From NCBI GenBank assembly GCA_017512745.1, contig JAFWEV010000108.1:1-54245 (forward strand): a stretch of 54,245 bases of DNA, given 5' to 3'. The stretch comes from Oscillospiraceae bacterium (GTDB lineage: Bacteria; Bacillota; Clostridia; Oscillospirales; Ruminococcaceae). The notes beneath the pieces are model-generated. The model ran no database searches. It worked only from the letters and a program-made list of their open reading frames with translations, and was not told the origin of the DNA. Below, piece after piece: positions 33,153 through 41,573 of the stretch. The translations under genes were made by a program, and so were the position numbers. Numbering within the stretch: position 1 is the stretch's first letter; each line of letters opens with the position of its first letter.

Positions 33153-33647
33153 ATGGTAAGTAAAGAAACACAGGAACTCGCCAACAGCATGCTGGCGAAA
33201 GTCATAAGTGAAGCGCGGGCGCTGGGGATCCCGGTGTCAAGACATATCGATCCGAATGTGATCATAAGCGGAAGGGCGACATCCAAGCTGGGCTCCTGCC
33301 AGAAAAAGATGTTCGGCTTTGAGATAACTCTTGCAAAAAGGGTCACCGAGGCAGGGGTGTATGCCATATCCACAGTTCTGGCCCACGAGGTGCTGCATAC
33401 CTGCAGGGGATGCCAGAACCACGGAGTCACATGGAAGCGGTATGCAATGATGATGAATCGGACATACGGCTACAGGATAAAGACTACGGTGAAGTCGGAA
33501 GACCTGGGTGTTGTCACCGAATCCAGATATGTCGTAAGGTGCCTGAGATGCGGGCAGGAATTCACGAGGCAGCGCATGTGCAGTCTCGTTAAATACCCGG
33601 GCAGATACAGATGCAGATGCGGCGGAAAGTTAGTACGCATAAAATAA
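33153..33647 (+). CDS. SprT-like zinc metalloprotease domain protein
   Basis: 164 aa. The metalloprotease helix LAHEVLHTC (about 75-83) supplies HExxH, followed by CQNHGVTWK with the third His; the C-terminal zinc ribbon has CLRCG (about 130) and a CRCGG end. This is the SprT/Spartan layout, whose eukaryotic members clear DNA-protein crosslinks; bacterial SprT is poorly studied. The gene has an extended -10 just before the ATG and seems to be translated without a leader. The polysaccharide-deacetylase-like gene begins 35 nt after its stop and has its own ribosome site. Confidence 0.85.
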   Translation: MVSKETQELANSMLAKVISEARALGIPVSRHIDPNVIISGRATSKLGSCQKKMFGFEITLAKRVTEAGVYAISTVLAHEVLHTCRGCQNHGVTWKRYAMMMNRTYGYRIKTTVKSEDLGVVTESRYVVRCLRCGQEFTRQRMCSLVKYPGRYRCRCGGKLVRIK

Positions 33648-33682
33648 TCAATACGGAACAATACAACGAGAGGTGAAGAACC

Positions 33683-35167
33683 ATGATCCCATTTTTTGCA
33701 GTATACAGACCGGAAAAAGGACCTTATACGGGAGGATTCGAGCAGCTGCTCAGACAGGACAAAACGCTCTACAGAGTGGTGTCCGGAAGGGATGACGCTC
33801 CTGTCACCTGTTTTGAGGGCGTGTTCCCGGACTGGGCATATGATTACGTCGGTGACGGCGGTGTGGCCGTTGTCAGCGGAGCGGACAAGTGGACATTCTC
33901 ATTTGACTCCGGATTCCTCTGCAAGGCAGGCATCGAGTGGATAGACTTGAGCTTCTGCAACCAGGGCAAGGCGAGAGTCAGCACAGGCGTATCTGTCTTT
34001 GCCGGAGACGGCAGGGGAGAGCTCACTCTTCATGAGTTCCGCAACATAAAGAACAACAGAAGACCGGGATTCTATCCGATATTCCTCGAAAAGCAATACG
34101 GAAAGGGCTGTATCATATATACCGGTGTCCCGATGACAGATATCCTCACATATGAGGGAAGCACGCTCAGAAACACCAGTGAACTGCTCGATCTCGACGA
34201 GAGGATATCCTCCGTCGACAAGCAGAAGGTTGGAGCGGCGCTGAGAGAGATACTTAAAGACGCCATGCATAAAGCGGGGCTTCCGTATGTATCGCTCTGG
34301 TATTTCCCGGACGGGGCAAAAAGCGTATTCGCATACAGCATAGACGGCGACGGCCTTCTCACGGAAGGCGTCAACAACCTGATAGAGGTGTCCGAAGAGA
34401 CCGGAGCAAAGTTCCTCTTCTATATCAACTGGGAGCTCTGCGGAGACGATCCGGAGATAAAGGAGAAACTGGAAGCGATCGCAAGGACGAATATCCTCGG
34501 ATCCCACGCGTATATCCACAATGCGCATGACTCATACGAGGACAACATAAAGGATATAGAGGCGCACGAGGAGTGGATGCACTCATACGGAGTCGATTTC
34601 GTAAAGAGCTTTGCGTCCCCGAGAGGAATGTACTGCGCAAATCTCGGCAAGGCGCTAAAGGACAAGGGATTCAGACACACCCGCGATTTCGGCTATTCCA
34701 TCGATGATTATCCGTATTATCCGATGACCGAAGGCGAACAGCAGGCTCCGCTGCAGATCTCGAGCGACGGATTCAATGTCTGTAGATGGATGATAAGAAA
34801 CAGAGACGAAGAGATGCCTATGCCGACGGCAGATGAGATATTCGAGGCATATAAGAAGCTTATGGATCTCAAGCTTGAGCGCAGACTGCCGATGCTGTTC
34901 TTCTGCCATCCGCAGTATTTCGGACTGTATTCGAAGGAAGTGTATCCGAAGATGGTCGAGTACGCGAAGTCCATAGGCGCCATGATCACCGATTATATCG
35001 CGTACGGCGACTTCTGGATCGAGAGGGACGGCGCGGAATATACGGCCGACGTAAAGGACGGAAAGCTCAGCGTAAGCTTCTCTAACAAACCGGAGAGCGT
35101 AAGGTTCTGCGTTGACGGAGAGATATGCGATCCCGGTGACCTCGATTTCACCGTGGACTGCAAATAA
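33683..35167 (+). CDS. Polysaccharide deacetylase-like (NodB/CE4 fold) protein
   Basis: 494 aa, no signal peptide. Residues 1-210 look like a beta-rich domain with a glutamine amidotransferase-like feel but no clear motif. Residues about 215-450 have the CE4 layout: AYSIDGDGL supplies the first Asp pair, GSHAYIHNAHDSYEDN the His motif, FASPRGMYC the arginine motif, and LFFCHPQY the last His. A 45-residue beta tail follows. The enzyme would deacetylate or otherwise act on a glycan, but the lack of a signal suggests a cytoplasmic substrate. GAGAGGTG precedes the ATG. Confidence 0.78.
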   Translation: MIPFFAVYRPEKGPYTGGFEQLLRQDKTLYRVVSGRDDAPVTCFEGVFPDWAYDYVGDGGVAVVSGADKWTFSFDSGFLCKAGIEWIDLSFCNQGKARVSTGVSVFAGDGRGELTLHEFRNIKNNRRPGFYPIFLEKQYGKGCIIYTGVPMTDILTYEGSTLRNTSELLDLDERISSVDKQKVGAALREILKDAMHKAGLPYVSLWYFPDGAKSVFAYSIDGDGLLTEGVNNLIEVSEETGAKFLFYINWELCGDDPEIKEKLEAIARTNILGSHAYIHNAHDSYEDNIKDIEAHEEWMHSYGVDFVKSFASPRGMYCANLGKALKDKGFRHTRDFGYSIDDYPYYPMTEGEQQAPLQISSDGFNVCRWMIRNRDEEMPMPTADEIFEAYKKLMDLKLERRLPMLFFCHPQYFGLYSKEVYPKMVEYAKSIGAMITDYIAYGDFWIERDGAEYTADVKDGKLSVSFSNKPESVRFCVDGEICDPGDLDFTVDCK

Positions 35168-35186
35168 CGGATAAAATACAAAAAAC

Positions 35187-35213
35187 CGGCCCGCTGCGCT
35201 GAGCAGCGGGCCG
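35187..35213. terminator. Bidirectional terminator
   Basis: CGGCCCGCTGC (35187-35197) pairs exactly with 35203-35213 over a 5-nt loop. Plus side ends in GTGTTTTT, minus side in GGTTTTTTG. Separates convergent genes. Confidence 0.9.
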
Positions 35214-35237
35214 CAGTGTTTTTCAGGAGATATTCTT

Positions 35238-36608
35238 TTATTCGGTCGGGTTTTCTCTTGTGAGATTCTTGAGCCATTTCATCCTGAGAATGGTAATGAT
35301 CCCGACAGTTGCCTTGATAGGCATATCAACACGGTTCAGGATAACAACAAGGATTGGTGAGAGTTTCCACATAAATGCGGAGAGCCACCCGAGAGGAATG
35401 GCAACGCCCCACATGAAGGCGATATCCGTCCAGAATCCCACATGCCCTGAACCTCCTGCACGCAGTATTCCGATAAGACCGACGATCTCAAATGCCTGAC
35501 AGAACACATTGACCGAGAATATGTACATAAGTGTTCTGGCAAGCGCTACGGTCTCGGAGGATATGTTGTAGAACCCGATAAACACCCGACCGGTCAGCAG
35601 CAGGAATACGGCCAGTATCCCGCCGAGCAACCCTGCGTACGTAAGAAGAGTCCTGGATGCTCTTTTTGCGCCGTCGATGTCGTCGGATCCTAAGATCTTC
35701 CCGATGATAGCACCGGCAGCTCCGCCCATGCCGTGAACAAGGGCGACTACAAGAGTGTCGTACATGTAGCAGATGTTATATGCGGTGACTGCTATCGTGC
35801 TGAGCTGCCCGGTGATAATGGCGCCCATTGAGTTTGCGACGCCCCATGTCACCTCATGGGCAAATATGGGTTTGAGTACATTGAAGTAATCTTTTGAAAG
35901 GAGTTTGTTGCGCTCGAATATGTCCCTTGGACGGAATCCTATGCGTTTGTCTCTAGCAAAGATCGAGACTGTAAATATAAAGTCGATGGCTCTTCCGGTG
36001 AGATATCCTATTGCCGCACCTGCCAATCCCATCGGTCTGAATCCGAGCTTTCCGAAAATCAGAATGTAGTTGACGAGGATATTGCATGGATAGCTTATAA
36101 GGCTGCCCACCAGAGTGTACTGGGGTTTTTCCAGCGCGGATTCGGTCTGGTATATCAGATTGGAGATCGAATAAAAAAACAAGCCTACGGCAACTATGCG
36201 CAGATACACCGCTCCGAGTGCTACGACCTCAGGATCGGATGAGAAAAAGCCCATGATCGTCTTAGGAACAGTGAGGAAAAGAAATGCGAACAGCGATGTT
36301 TCGATAAGGGTATATCTCAGGGATATACCGATGACCGTCCTAATGGATCTCGGGTCACGCTTGCCCCAGTACTGTGAGGCGAGGATCCTGCCGGTGCCGG
36401 AGAAGGCGTAACTTGCAGTTATAAATATGGAGACGATGTTGGTAGCCTGTGTGGAAGCTGCGATCTCCAATTCGCCGAATCTCCCGAACATGAGGCTATT
36501 GACGATATTGACTCCCGTAAGAAGGAGCTGCTGCAGCGCGAGCGGAACCATGAGTCTCCAGATCCACTTTCTGAATTCGGAGTCTCTCAGAGAATATGAG
36601 CCTGTCAT
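35238..36608 (-). CDS. MATE family exporter (second copy)
   Basis: 456 aa, about 12 membrane helices. The first half has LMFGRFGELEIAASTQATNI and SQYWGKRDPRS, the second half GQLSTIAVTAYNICYM; the layout is the same as in the MATE gene at 23990 but the sequences differ widely, so this is not a recent duplication. The ATG at 36608 has GAGAGG upstream; the open frame extends 39 codons further but that part has no family character. Single gene, divergent from nifJ. Substrate unknown. Confidence 0.9.
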   Translation of the reverse strand: MTGSYSLRDSEFRKWIWRLMVPLALQQLLLTGVNIVNSLMFGRFGELEIAASTQATNIVSIFITASYAFSGTGRILASQYWGKRDPRSIRTVIGISLRYTLIETSLFAFLFLTVPKTIMGFFSSDPEVVALGAVYLRIVAVGLFFYSISNLIYQTESALEKPQYTLVGSLISYPCNILVNYILIFGKLGFRPMGLAGAAIGYLTGRAIDFIFTVSIFARDKRIGFRPRDIFERNKLLSKDYFNVLKPIFAHEVTWGVANSMGAIITGQLSTIAVTAYNICYMYDTLVVALVHGMGGAAGAIIGKILGSDDIDGAKRASRTLLTYAGLLGGILAVFLLLTGRVFIGFYNISSETVALARTLMYIFSVNVFCQAFEIVGLIGILRAGGSGHVGFWTDIAFMWGVAIPLGWLSAFMWKLSPILVVILNRVDMPIKATVGIITILRMKWLKNLTRENPTE

Positions 36609-36781
36609 AAGAAACCTCTCAGATTTGTTTTCGTAATAATCATAATACCGCGCTATGCTTTTGTGAAGCCTCTGCGGATCGAGTAGTGAGAACGCACATG
36701 TCCGGTGTGGAGGGAGACAAAACAACGAAACGGAGGCATGTTTTTTCTCTGTTTCTTACGCCTTTTTGAAGCGGCGTGTCC

Positions 36782-36810
36782 TTTACAGTGTTTTTTTATA
36801 ATGTTAAAAT
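36782..36810 (+). promoter_or_regulatory. Promoter of nifJ
   Basis: TTTACA (36782-36787), a 17-nt spacer with a run of Ts, and TAAAAT (36805-36810). A TATAAT also occurs inside the spacer. The 292-nt gap 36609-36900 is AT-rich near the promoter; nothing else is recognisable in it. Confidence 0.55.
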
Positions 36811-36900
36811 TATTTATGCAATCTTAGGCTTTTCTAGGGAGGCCTGAGACGATTTGTTTTGTTTATACTTAAGTTATCTGTTAAGGAGGATATCAAGCAA

Positions 36901-39900
36901 GTGTCACGCAAAATGATCACAATGGACGGCAACCAGGCCGCCTCACATTCGTCCTATGCGTTCACTGATGTTGCTGCCATTTATCCGATCACCCCGTCAT
37001 CGGTTATGGCAGAGCATGTAGACGAGTGGTCCGCAAAAGGTCGCAAAAACATCTTTGGCCATCAGGTCAAACTTGTTGAAATGCAGTCCGAGGGAGGCGC
37101 AGCAGGCGCAGTTCACGGCTCTCTCGCAGTCGGTGCATTGACAACAACATTCACGGCATCTCAGGGACTTCTTCTCATGATCCCGAACATGTACAAGATC
37201 GCCGGTGAACTTCTTCCGTGCGTTATCGACGTCTCCGCACGTGCGATCGCAACACACGCACTCTCCATCTTCGGAGATCACTCCGACGTTATGGCTTGCC
37301 GTCAGACAGGTTTCGCCCTTCTCGCAAGCTCAAGCGTACAGGAGGTCATGGACCTTACGGCAGTAGCACACCTTTCTGCTATCAAGGGTCACGTTCCGTT
37401 CCTCAACTTCTTCGACGGATTCCGTACATCTCACGAGATCCAGAAGATCGAAGCCTGGGACTATGACGAACTCAAGGAAATGGTAGACATGGACGAGATC
37501 GAGAAGTTCCGCAGCGGAGCTCTCAATCCGGAACATCCTATCATGCGCGGTACAGCTCAGAACCCGGATATCTTCTTCCAGGCAACTGAAGCTTCCAACA
37601 AGTACTATCTTGAGATCCCGGGCATCGTAGAAGAGTACATGAACGAAGTCAACAGACGTATCGGCACAAACTATGCTCCGTTCAACTATTACGGCGCAGC
37701 TGATGCCGAGACAGTTATCGTAGCCATGGGTTCCGTTGCTGAGACAGCTATCGAGACGATCGATCATCTCAATGCAAAGGGCGGCAAATACGGTATCGTA
37801 AACGTTCACCTCTACAGACCGTTCTGCAAGAACAGATTCATTGCTGCTCTTCCTGAGACAGTAAAGAACATTGCAGTTATGGACAGAACAAAAGAGCCGG
37901 GTTCCGAAGGCGAACCTCTCGCACTCGATGTTATCGCAGCTGTACGCGGAACAAAGTTCGAGGCAGGCAGAGTTCTCACAGGCCGTTACGGACTTGGTTC
38001 CAAGGACACAACACCTGCAGAGATCGCAGCAGTCCTCAAGAATGCTGAAGCAGCAGAGCCGAAGTTCCAGTTCACAGTCGGTATCGTCGACGATGTCACA
38101 AATCTCTCTCTCGAGATCGAAGACATCGAGGATACATCTCCTGAAGGAACAACAAGCTGTAAGTTCTGGGGTCTCGGATCCGACGGTACAGTCGGCGCCA
38201 ACAAGAACTCCATCAAGATCATCGGCGACCACACAGACATGTATGCACAGGCATACTTTGATTACGACTCCAAGAAGTCCGGCGGTGTAACAGTTTCTCA
38301 CCTCCGCTTCGGAAAGTCCCCGATCCGCTCCACATACCTTATCAACAAGGCAAACTTCGTAGCATGCCACAACCCGGCATATGTCGGTAAGTATGACATG
38401 GTACAGGATATCAAGAAGGGCGGCACATTCCTCCTCAACTGCGCATGGGATCTCGAAGAGCTCGAGAAGCGTCTCCCGGCAGCAGATAAGAAGTATATCG
38501 CAGATAACGATATCAAACTCTACACGATCAACTGCAATGAGATTGACAAGAGACTCGGACTCCGCGGAAGAGTCAATACAGTTCTCCAGTCCGCATTCTT
38601 CAAACTCGCTGAAATCATCCCGCAGGATGAGGCCATCAAGTACATGAAGGAAGCAGCATTCAAGTCCTACGGCCACAAGGGCGAAGACATCGTCAAGATG
38701 AACTATGACGCCATCGATGCCGGAGCTGAGAGCATCGTAAAGGTCGAAGTACCGGAATCCTGGAAGAGCGCAACCGGCGTAGTCGAGAAAGAGCGCGTAG
38801 AAGGCAGAGATGCAGACGTTGTCAAGTATGTTGAAGACGTTCTCATTCCTGTAAACCACAAGAGAGGCGACAAGCTTCCTGTTTCAACATTCGTTGATCT
38901 CGCAGACGGTCATGTTCCGATGGGAACATCCGCATATGAGAAGCGCGGTGTTGCAGTCAATGTTCCTGAATGGGATCCGACAAAATGTATCCAGTGCGCA
39001 TTCTGCGCATATGTATGTCCTCATGCGGTTATCCGTCCGGTAGCCATGACAGAGGAAGAAGTAGCAGCAGCGCCGGAAGGCGTAAAGACAGCAGCCATGA
39101 TGCAGCTGCCGCAGTTCAAGTTCGTTATGACAGTATCTGCGCTCGACTGCACAGGATGCGGAAGCTGCGCAAACGTATGCCCGGGCATGAAGGGCGAAAA
39201 GGCTCTCGTTATGAAGCCGCTCGACAGCCAGATGGCACAGCAGAAGGTATTCGAGTACGGTCTCGGACTGGACGAGAAACCGGAAGTAAGAGAGAAGTAC
39301 GCAAAGAACCTCGTGAAGGAATCACAGTTCCGTCAGCCGTTGCTTGAGTTCTCAGGCGCATGCGGCGGATGCGGCGAGACTCCTTATGCAAAGCTCATCA
39401 CTCAGCTCTTCGGAGACAGAATGATCATCGCCAACGCAACAGGATGCTCCTCCATCTGGGCAGGTTCTGCACCGGCAACTCCTTACACAGTCAATAAGCG
39501 CGGACATGGTCCGGCATGGGCAAACAGCCTCTTCGAGGACAACGCAGAGTACGGACTCGGTATGACGATCGCTGAGAACGTCCGCCGCGATCATGCAATC
39601 GAAGACATCAAGGCATATTGCGAGACACTGACTGACGATGCAAAGGTCGCAGTCATCAAGGCTTATCTTGACACAGCCGACGACGGCGATGCCAACAGAA
39701 AAGCAACTGATGATCTCGTAGCGATGCTCGAGGCTGAAGGCACAGAGGCAAGCGCAAAGCTCCTCAAGAACAAAGACGTATTCGCGAAGAAGTCCGTATG
39801 GGCATTCGGCGGAGACGGATGGGCATATGATATCGGATTCGGCGGTCTCGACCACACTCTCGCAAGCGGTCAGAACATCAACGTCATGGTATTCGATACA

Positions 39901-40440
39901 GAAGTCTACTCCAACACAGGCGGTCAGTCCTCCAAGTCAACACCTGTCGGCGCAGTTGCACAGTTCGCAGCAGCCGGTAAGGAGACAAAGAAGAAAGACC
40001 TTGCAGCTATCGCAATGAGCTACGGTTATGTATATGTCGCCCAGATAGCTATGGGTGCTGACATGCAGCAGACTGTAAAGGCTATCAAGGAAGCGGAATC
40101 TTATAACGGCCCGTCCCTCATCATCGCATATGCTCCGTGTATCAACCATGGTATCAAGGGCGGTATGGTCAACGCTCAGACAGAGATCAAGAAGGCAGTC
40201 GACGCATGTTACTGGTTCAACTTCCGCTATGATCCGCGTCTTGCAGACGAAGGCAAGAATCCGTTCCAGCTCGACAGCAAGGCTCCGAAGGGCGATTACA
40301 AGGAATTCATAATGAACGAAGTTCGTTATTCTTCACTTGTACGTACATTCCCGGAGCGTGCAGAAAAGCTCTTTGACCAGGCTGTAACAGGCGCACAGGC
40401 CAAGTATGAGCAGCTCGTCGAGCGCGCAAAGACAGAGTGA
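36901..40440 (+). CDS. nifJ: Pyruvate:ferredoxin (flavodoxin) oxidoreductase
   Basis: 1179 aa single-chain enzyme oxidising pyruvate to acetyl-CoA and CO2 with reduction of ferredoxin. Order: pyruvate-binding domain starting KMITMDGNQAAS, transketolase C-like domain, gamma domain, two [4Fe-4S] ferredoxin motifs (CIQCAFCAYVCP at about 692 and CTGCGSCANVCPG at about 750), proximal cluster ligands in CGGCGE (about 820) and TPP motif GDGWAYDIG (about 971) with NTGGQSSKSTP. Start is GTG at 36901, 11 nt after AAGGAGG; residues match the family start. Codons are strikingly uniform (ATC, CTC, GCA, ACA, GTA), as in very highly expressed genes. Monocistronic with its own terminator. Confidence 0.98.
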   Translation: MSRKMITMDGNQAASHSSYAFTDVAAIYPITPSSVMAEHVDEWSAKGRKNIFGHQVKLVEMQSEGGAAGAVHGSLAVGALTTTFTASQGLLLMIPNMYKIAGELLPCVIDVSARAIATHALSIFGDHSDVMACRQTGFALLASSSVQEVMDLTAVAHLSAIKGHVPFLNFFDGFRTSHEIQKIEAWDYDELKEMVDMDEIEKFRSGALNPEHPIMRGTAQNPDIFFQATEASNKYYLEIPGIVEEYMNEVNRRIGTNYAPFNYYGAADAETVIVAMGSVAETAIETIDHLNAKGGKYGIVNVHLYRPFCKNRFIAALPETVKNIAVMDRTKEPGSEGEPLALDVIAAVRGTKFEAGRVLTGRYGLGSKDTTPAEIAAVLKNAEAAEPKFQFTVGIVDDVTNLSLEIEDIEDTSPEGTTSCKFWGLGSDGTVGANKNSIKIIGDHTDMYAQAYFDYDSKKSGGVTVSHLRFGKSPIRSTYLINKANFVACHNPAYVGKYDMVQDIKKGGTFLLNCAWDLEELEKRLPAADKKYIADNDIKLYTINCNEIDKRLGLRGRVNTVLQSAFFKLAEIIPQDEAIKYMKEAAFKSYGHKGEDIVKMNYDAIDAGAESIVKVEVPESWKSATGVVEKERVEGRDADVVKYVEDVLIPVNHKRGDKLPVSTFVDLADGHVPMGTSAYEKRGVAVNVPEWDPTKCIQCAFCAYVCPHAVIRPVAMTEEEVAAAPEGVKTAAMMQLPQFKFVMTVSALDCTGCGSCANVCPGMKGEKALVMKPLDSQMAQQKVFEYGLGLDEKPEVREKYAKNLVKESQFRQPLLEFSGACGGCGETPYAKLITQLFGDRMIIANATGCSSIWAGSAPATPYTVNKRGHGPAWANSLFEDNAEYGLGMTIAENVRRDHAIEDIKAYCETLTDDAKVAVIKAYLDTADDGDANRKATDDLVAMLEAEGTEASAKLLKNKDVFAKKSVWAFGGDGWAYDIGFGGLDHTLASGQNINVMVFDTEVYSNTGGQSSKSTPVGAVAQFAAAGKETKKKDLAAIAMSYGYVYVAQIAMGADMQQTVKAIKEAESYNGPSLIIAYAPCINHGIKGGMVNAQTEIKKAVDACYWFNFRYDPRLADEGKNPFQLDSKAPKGDYKEFIMNEVRYSSLVRTFPERAEKLFDQAVTGAQAKYEQLVERAKTE

Positions 40441-40470
40441 TCCTGAGATCATCAACTGAATAACGGTCTT

Positions 40471-40506
40471 AAGGCCACCGGAACACATGAGTGATCCGGT
40501 GGCCTT
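40471..40506 (+). terminator. Terminator of nifJ
   Basis: A 12-bp perfect stem (40471-40482 with 40495-40506) and a short T-tract TTTTCC. Confidence 0.85.
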
Positions 40507-40513
40507 TTCCGTA

Positions 40514-40540
40514 TTGCGATGCATGCCGGCATGTTATAAT
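40514..40540 (+). promoter_or_regulatory. Promoter of the TAXI-GltS operon with palindromic spacer
   Basis: TTGCGA (40514-40519) and an extended -10 TGT TATAAT (40532-40540) are only 15 nt apart. The spacer holds the perfect 12-bp palindrome CATGCCGGCATG (40522-40533), well placed for a repressor or a spacer-distorting activator. Confidence 0.5.
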
Positions 40541-40581
40541 TACCTAAAAGAATAAAAAGACCGGAAAAGGAGCAGAGATCT

Positions 40582-41559
40582 ATGCGATTCAGAATGAGAA
40601 AAAGCGCGGCGATCATGATGACCGTGATCCTCGCGGTAATGCTCTTCGCTTCTTGCTCGAAAAGCGGAAACAGCGAGCTGAGATTCGGCACGGGCGGATC
40701 GGGTGGAATGTATTACAGCTATGCGGAAAAACTGAGGGAAGTTTCTAAAAACTCCATGTCGTTTGACGTGCGGACGACAGCCGGGTCGAGCGCCAACATA
40801 CGGCTTCTCGATCAGGGATTTATAGACATCGCTATCGTCCAGAGCGATGTGCTTCTCGCCGAGGGAACTCAGGCGTGCAGCGCGATTGCGGGGTTGTACA
40901 CCGAAGCCGTCCAGATCGTGACGGCAAAGGGATCGGGCATTGATTCCGTGTACGATCTCGAAGGCAAACGTGTGTCCGTAGGCGAGGAGGAATCCGGAGT
41001 ACTCGTGAACTCGAAACAGATACTGGAAGTGTACGGACTGCTTCTTGACGATATAGACGCGAGATATCTCTCTTTCAATGATGCCGCGGAAGCCCTGAAG
41101 AAAGGTGAGATAGACGCTTTCTTCTGTACGGCAGGAGCTCCGACCTCAGCGGTTGCGAAACTTGCGGAAAGTATGGAGATCGAACTGGTCGGGATCGAAG
41201 GGAGAGAAGCCGAGACGCTCATGAAGCTCTACGGCGGATACTCCGATTGCGTCATAAGCGCCGGAACGTATAAAGGTCAGAACAGCGACGTAAAAACGAT
41301 CGGTGTCAAGGCCGTGCTCATTGCGTCGAACAATCTGGACAAAGAGACAGTGGCGAAGCTCACCGCACTCATCTTCTCAAAAGGCGGCGACCTCAGCGCG
41401 GGAACACCTGCGGAGGGAATGTTCAACGAAGATTATGCGGTGCTTGGGGTCCCGTTCGGATTCCATGAAGGTGCCAGGGAATATTACGCGGGTAAGGGTA
41501 TCGCCGTCGCAGAGGCCGAATCGGGCGGAACGTCTGCCGTGTTCGGCGGACAGGATTGA
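40582..41559 (+). CDS. TAXI-family solute-binding lipoprotein
   Basis: 325 aa. Lipoprotein signal ends in MLFASC (Cys25). The mature part is a TAXI (TRAP-associated extracytoplasmic immunogenic) binding protein: LRFGTGGSGGMYYSYAEKL, TAGSSANIRLLDQGFIDIAIVQSDV and the DAFFCTAGAPTSAV stretch are typical. TAXI proteins normally deliver glutamate, 2-oxoglutarate or similar acids to a fused DctQM membrane protein; none is present here. Instead a GltS-type carrier follows 14 nt downstream. AAGGAG lies 9 nt before the ATG. The pairing suggests that this lipoprotein feeds a GltS carrier, which I infer and have not seen described. Confidence 0.9.
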   Translation: MRFRMRKSAAIMMTVILAVMLFASCSKSGNSELRFGTGGSGGMYYSYAEKLREVSKNSMSFDVRTTAGSSANIRLLDQGFIDIAIVQSDVLLAEGTQACSAIAGLYTEAVQIVTAKGSGIDSVYDLEGKRVSVGEEESGVLVNSKQILEVYGLLLDDIDARYLSFNDAAEALKKGEIDAFFCTAGAPTSAVAKLAESMEIELVGIEGREAETLMKLYGGYSDCVISAGTYKGQNSDVKTIGVKAVLIASNNLDKETVAKLTALIFSKGGDLSAGTPAEGMFNEDYAVLGVPFGFHEGAREYYAGKGIAVAEAESGGTSAVFGGQD

Positions 41560-41573
41560 GGAGGGATACGATC

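Noticed and set aside
23990..36608. The two MATE genes as a recent duplication
   Set aside because: They share the family layout but little sequence identity, so they are old paralogues or independent acquisitions.
37330..38859. 509-codon open frame on the minus strand inside nifJ
   Set aside because: It is antisense to the strongly codon-biased nifJ gene, rich in Cys, Asp and Val as expected from reading such codons backwards, has no ribosome site and no family features.
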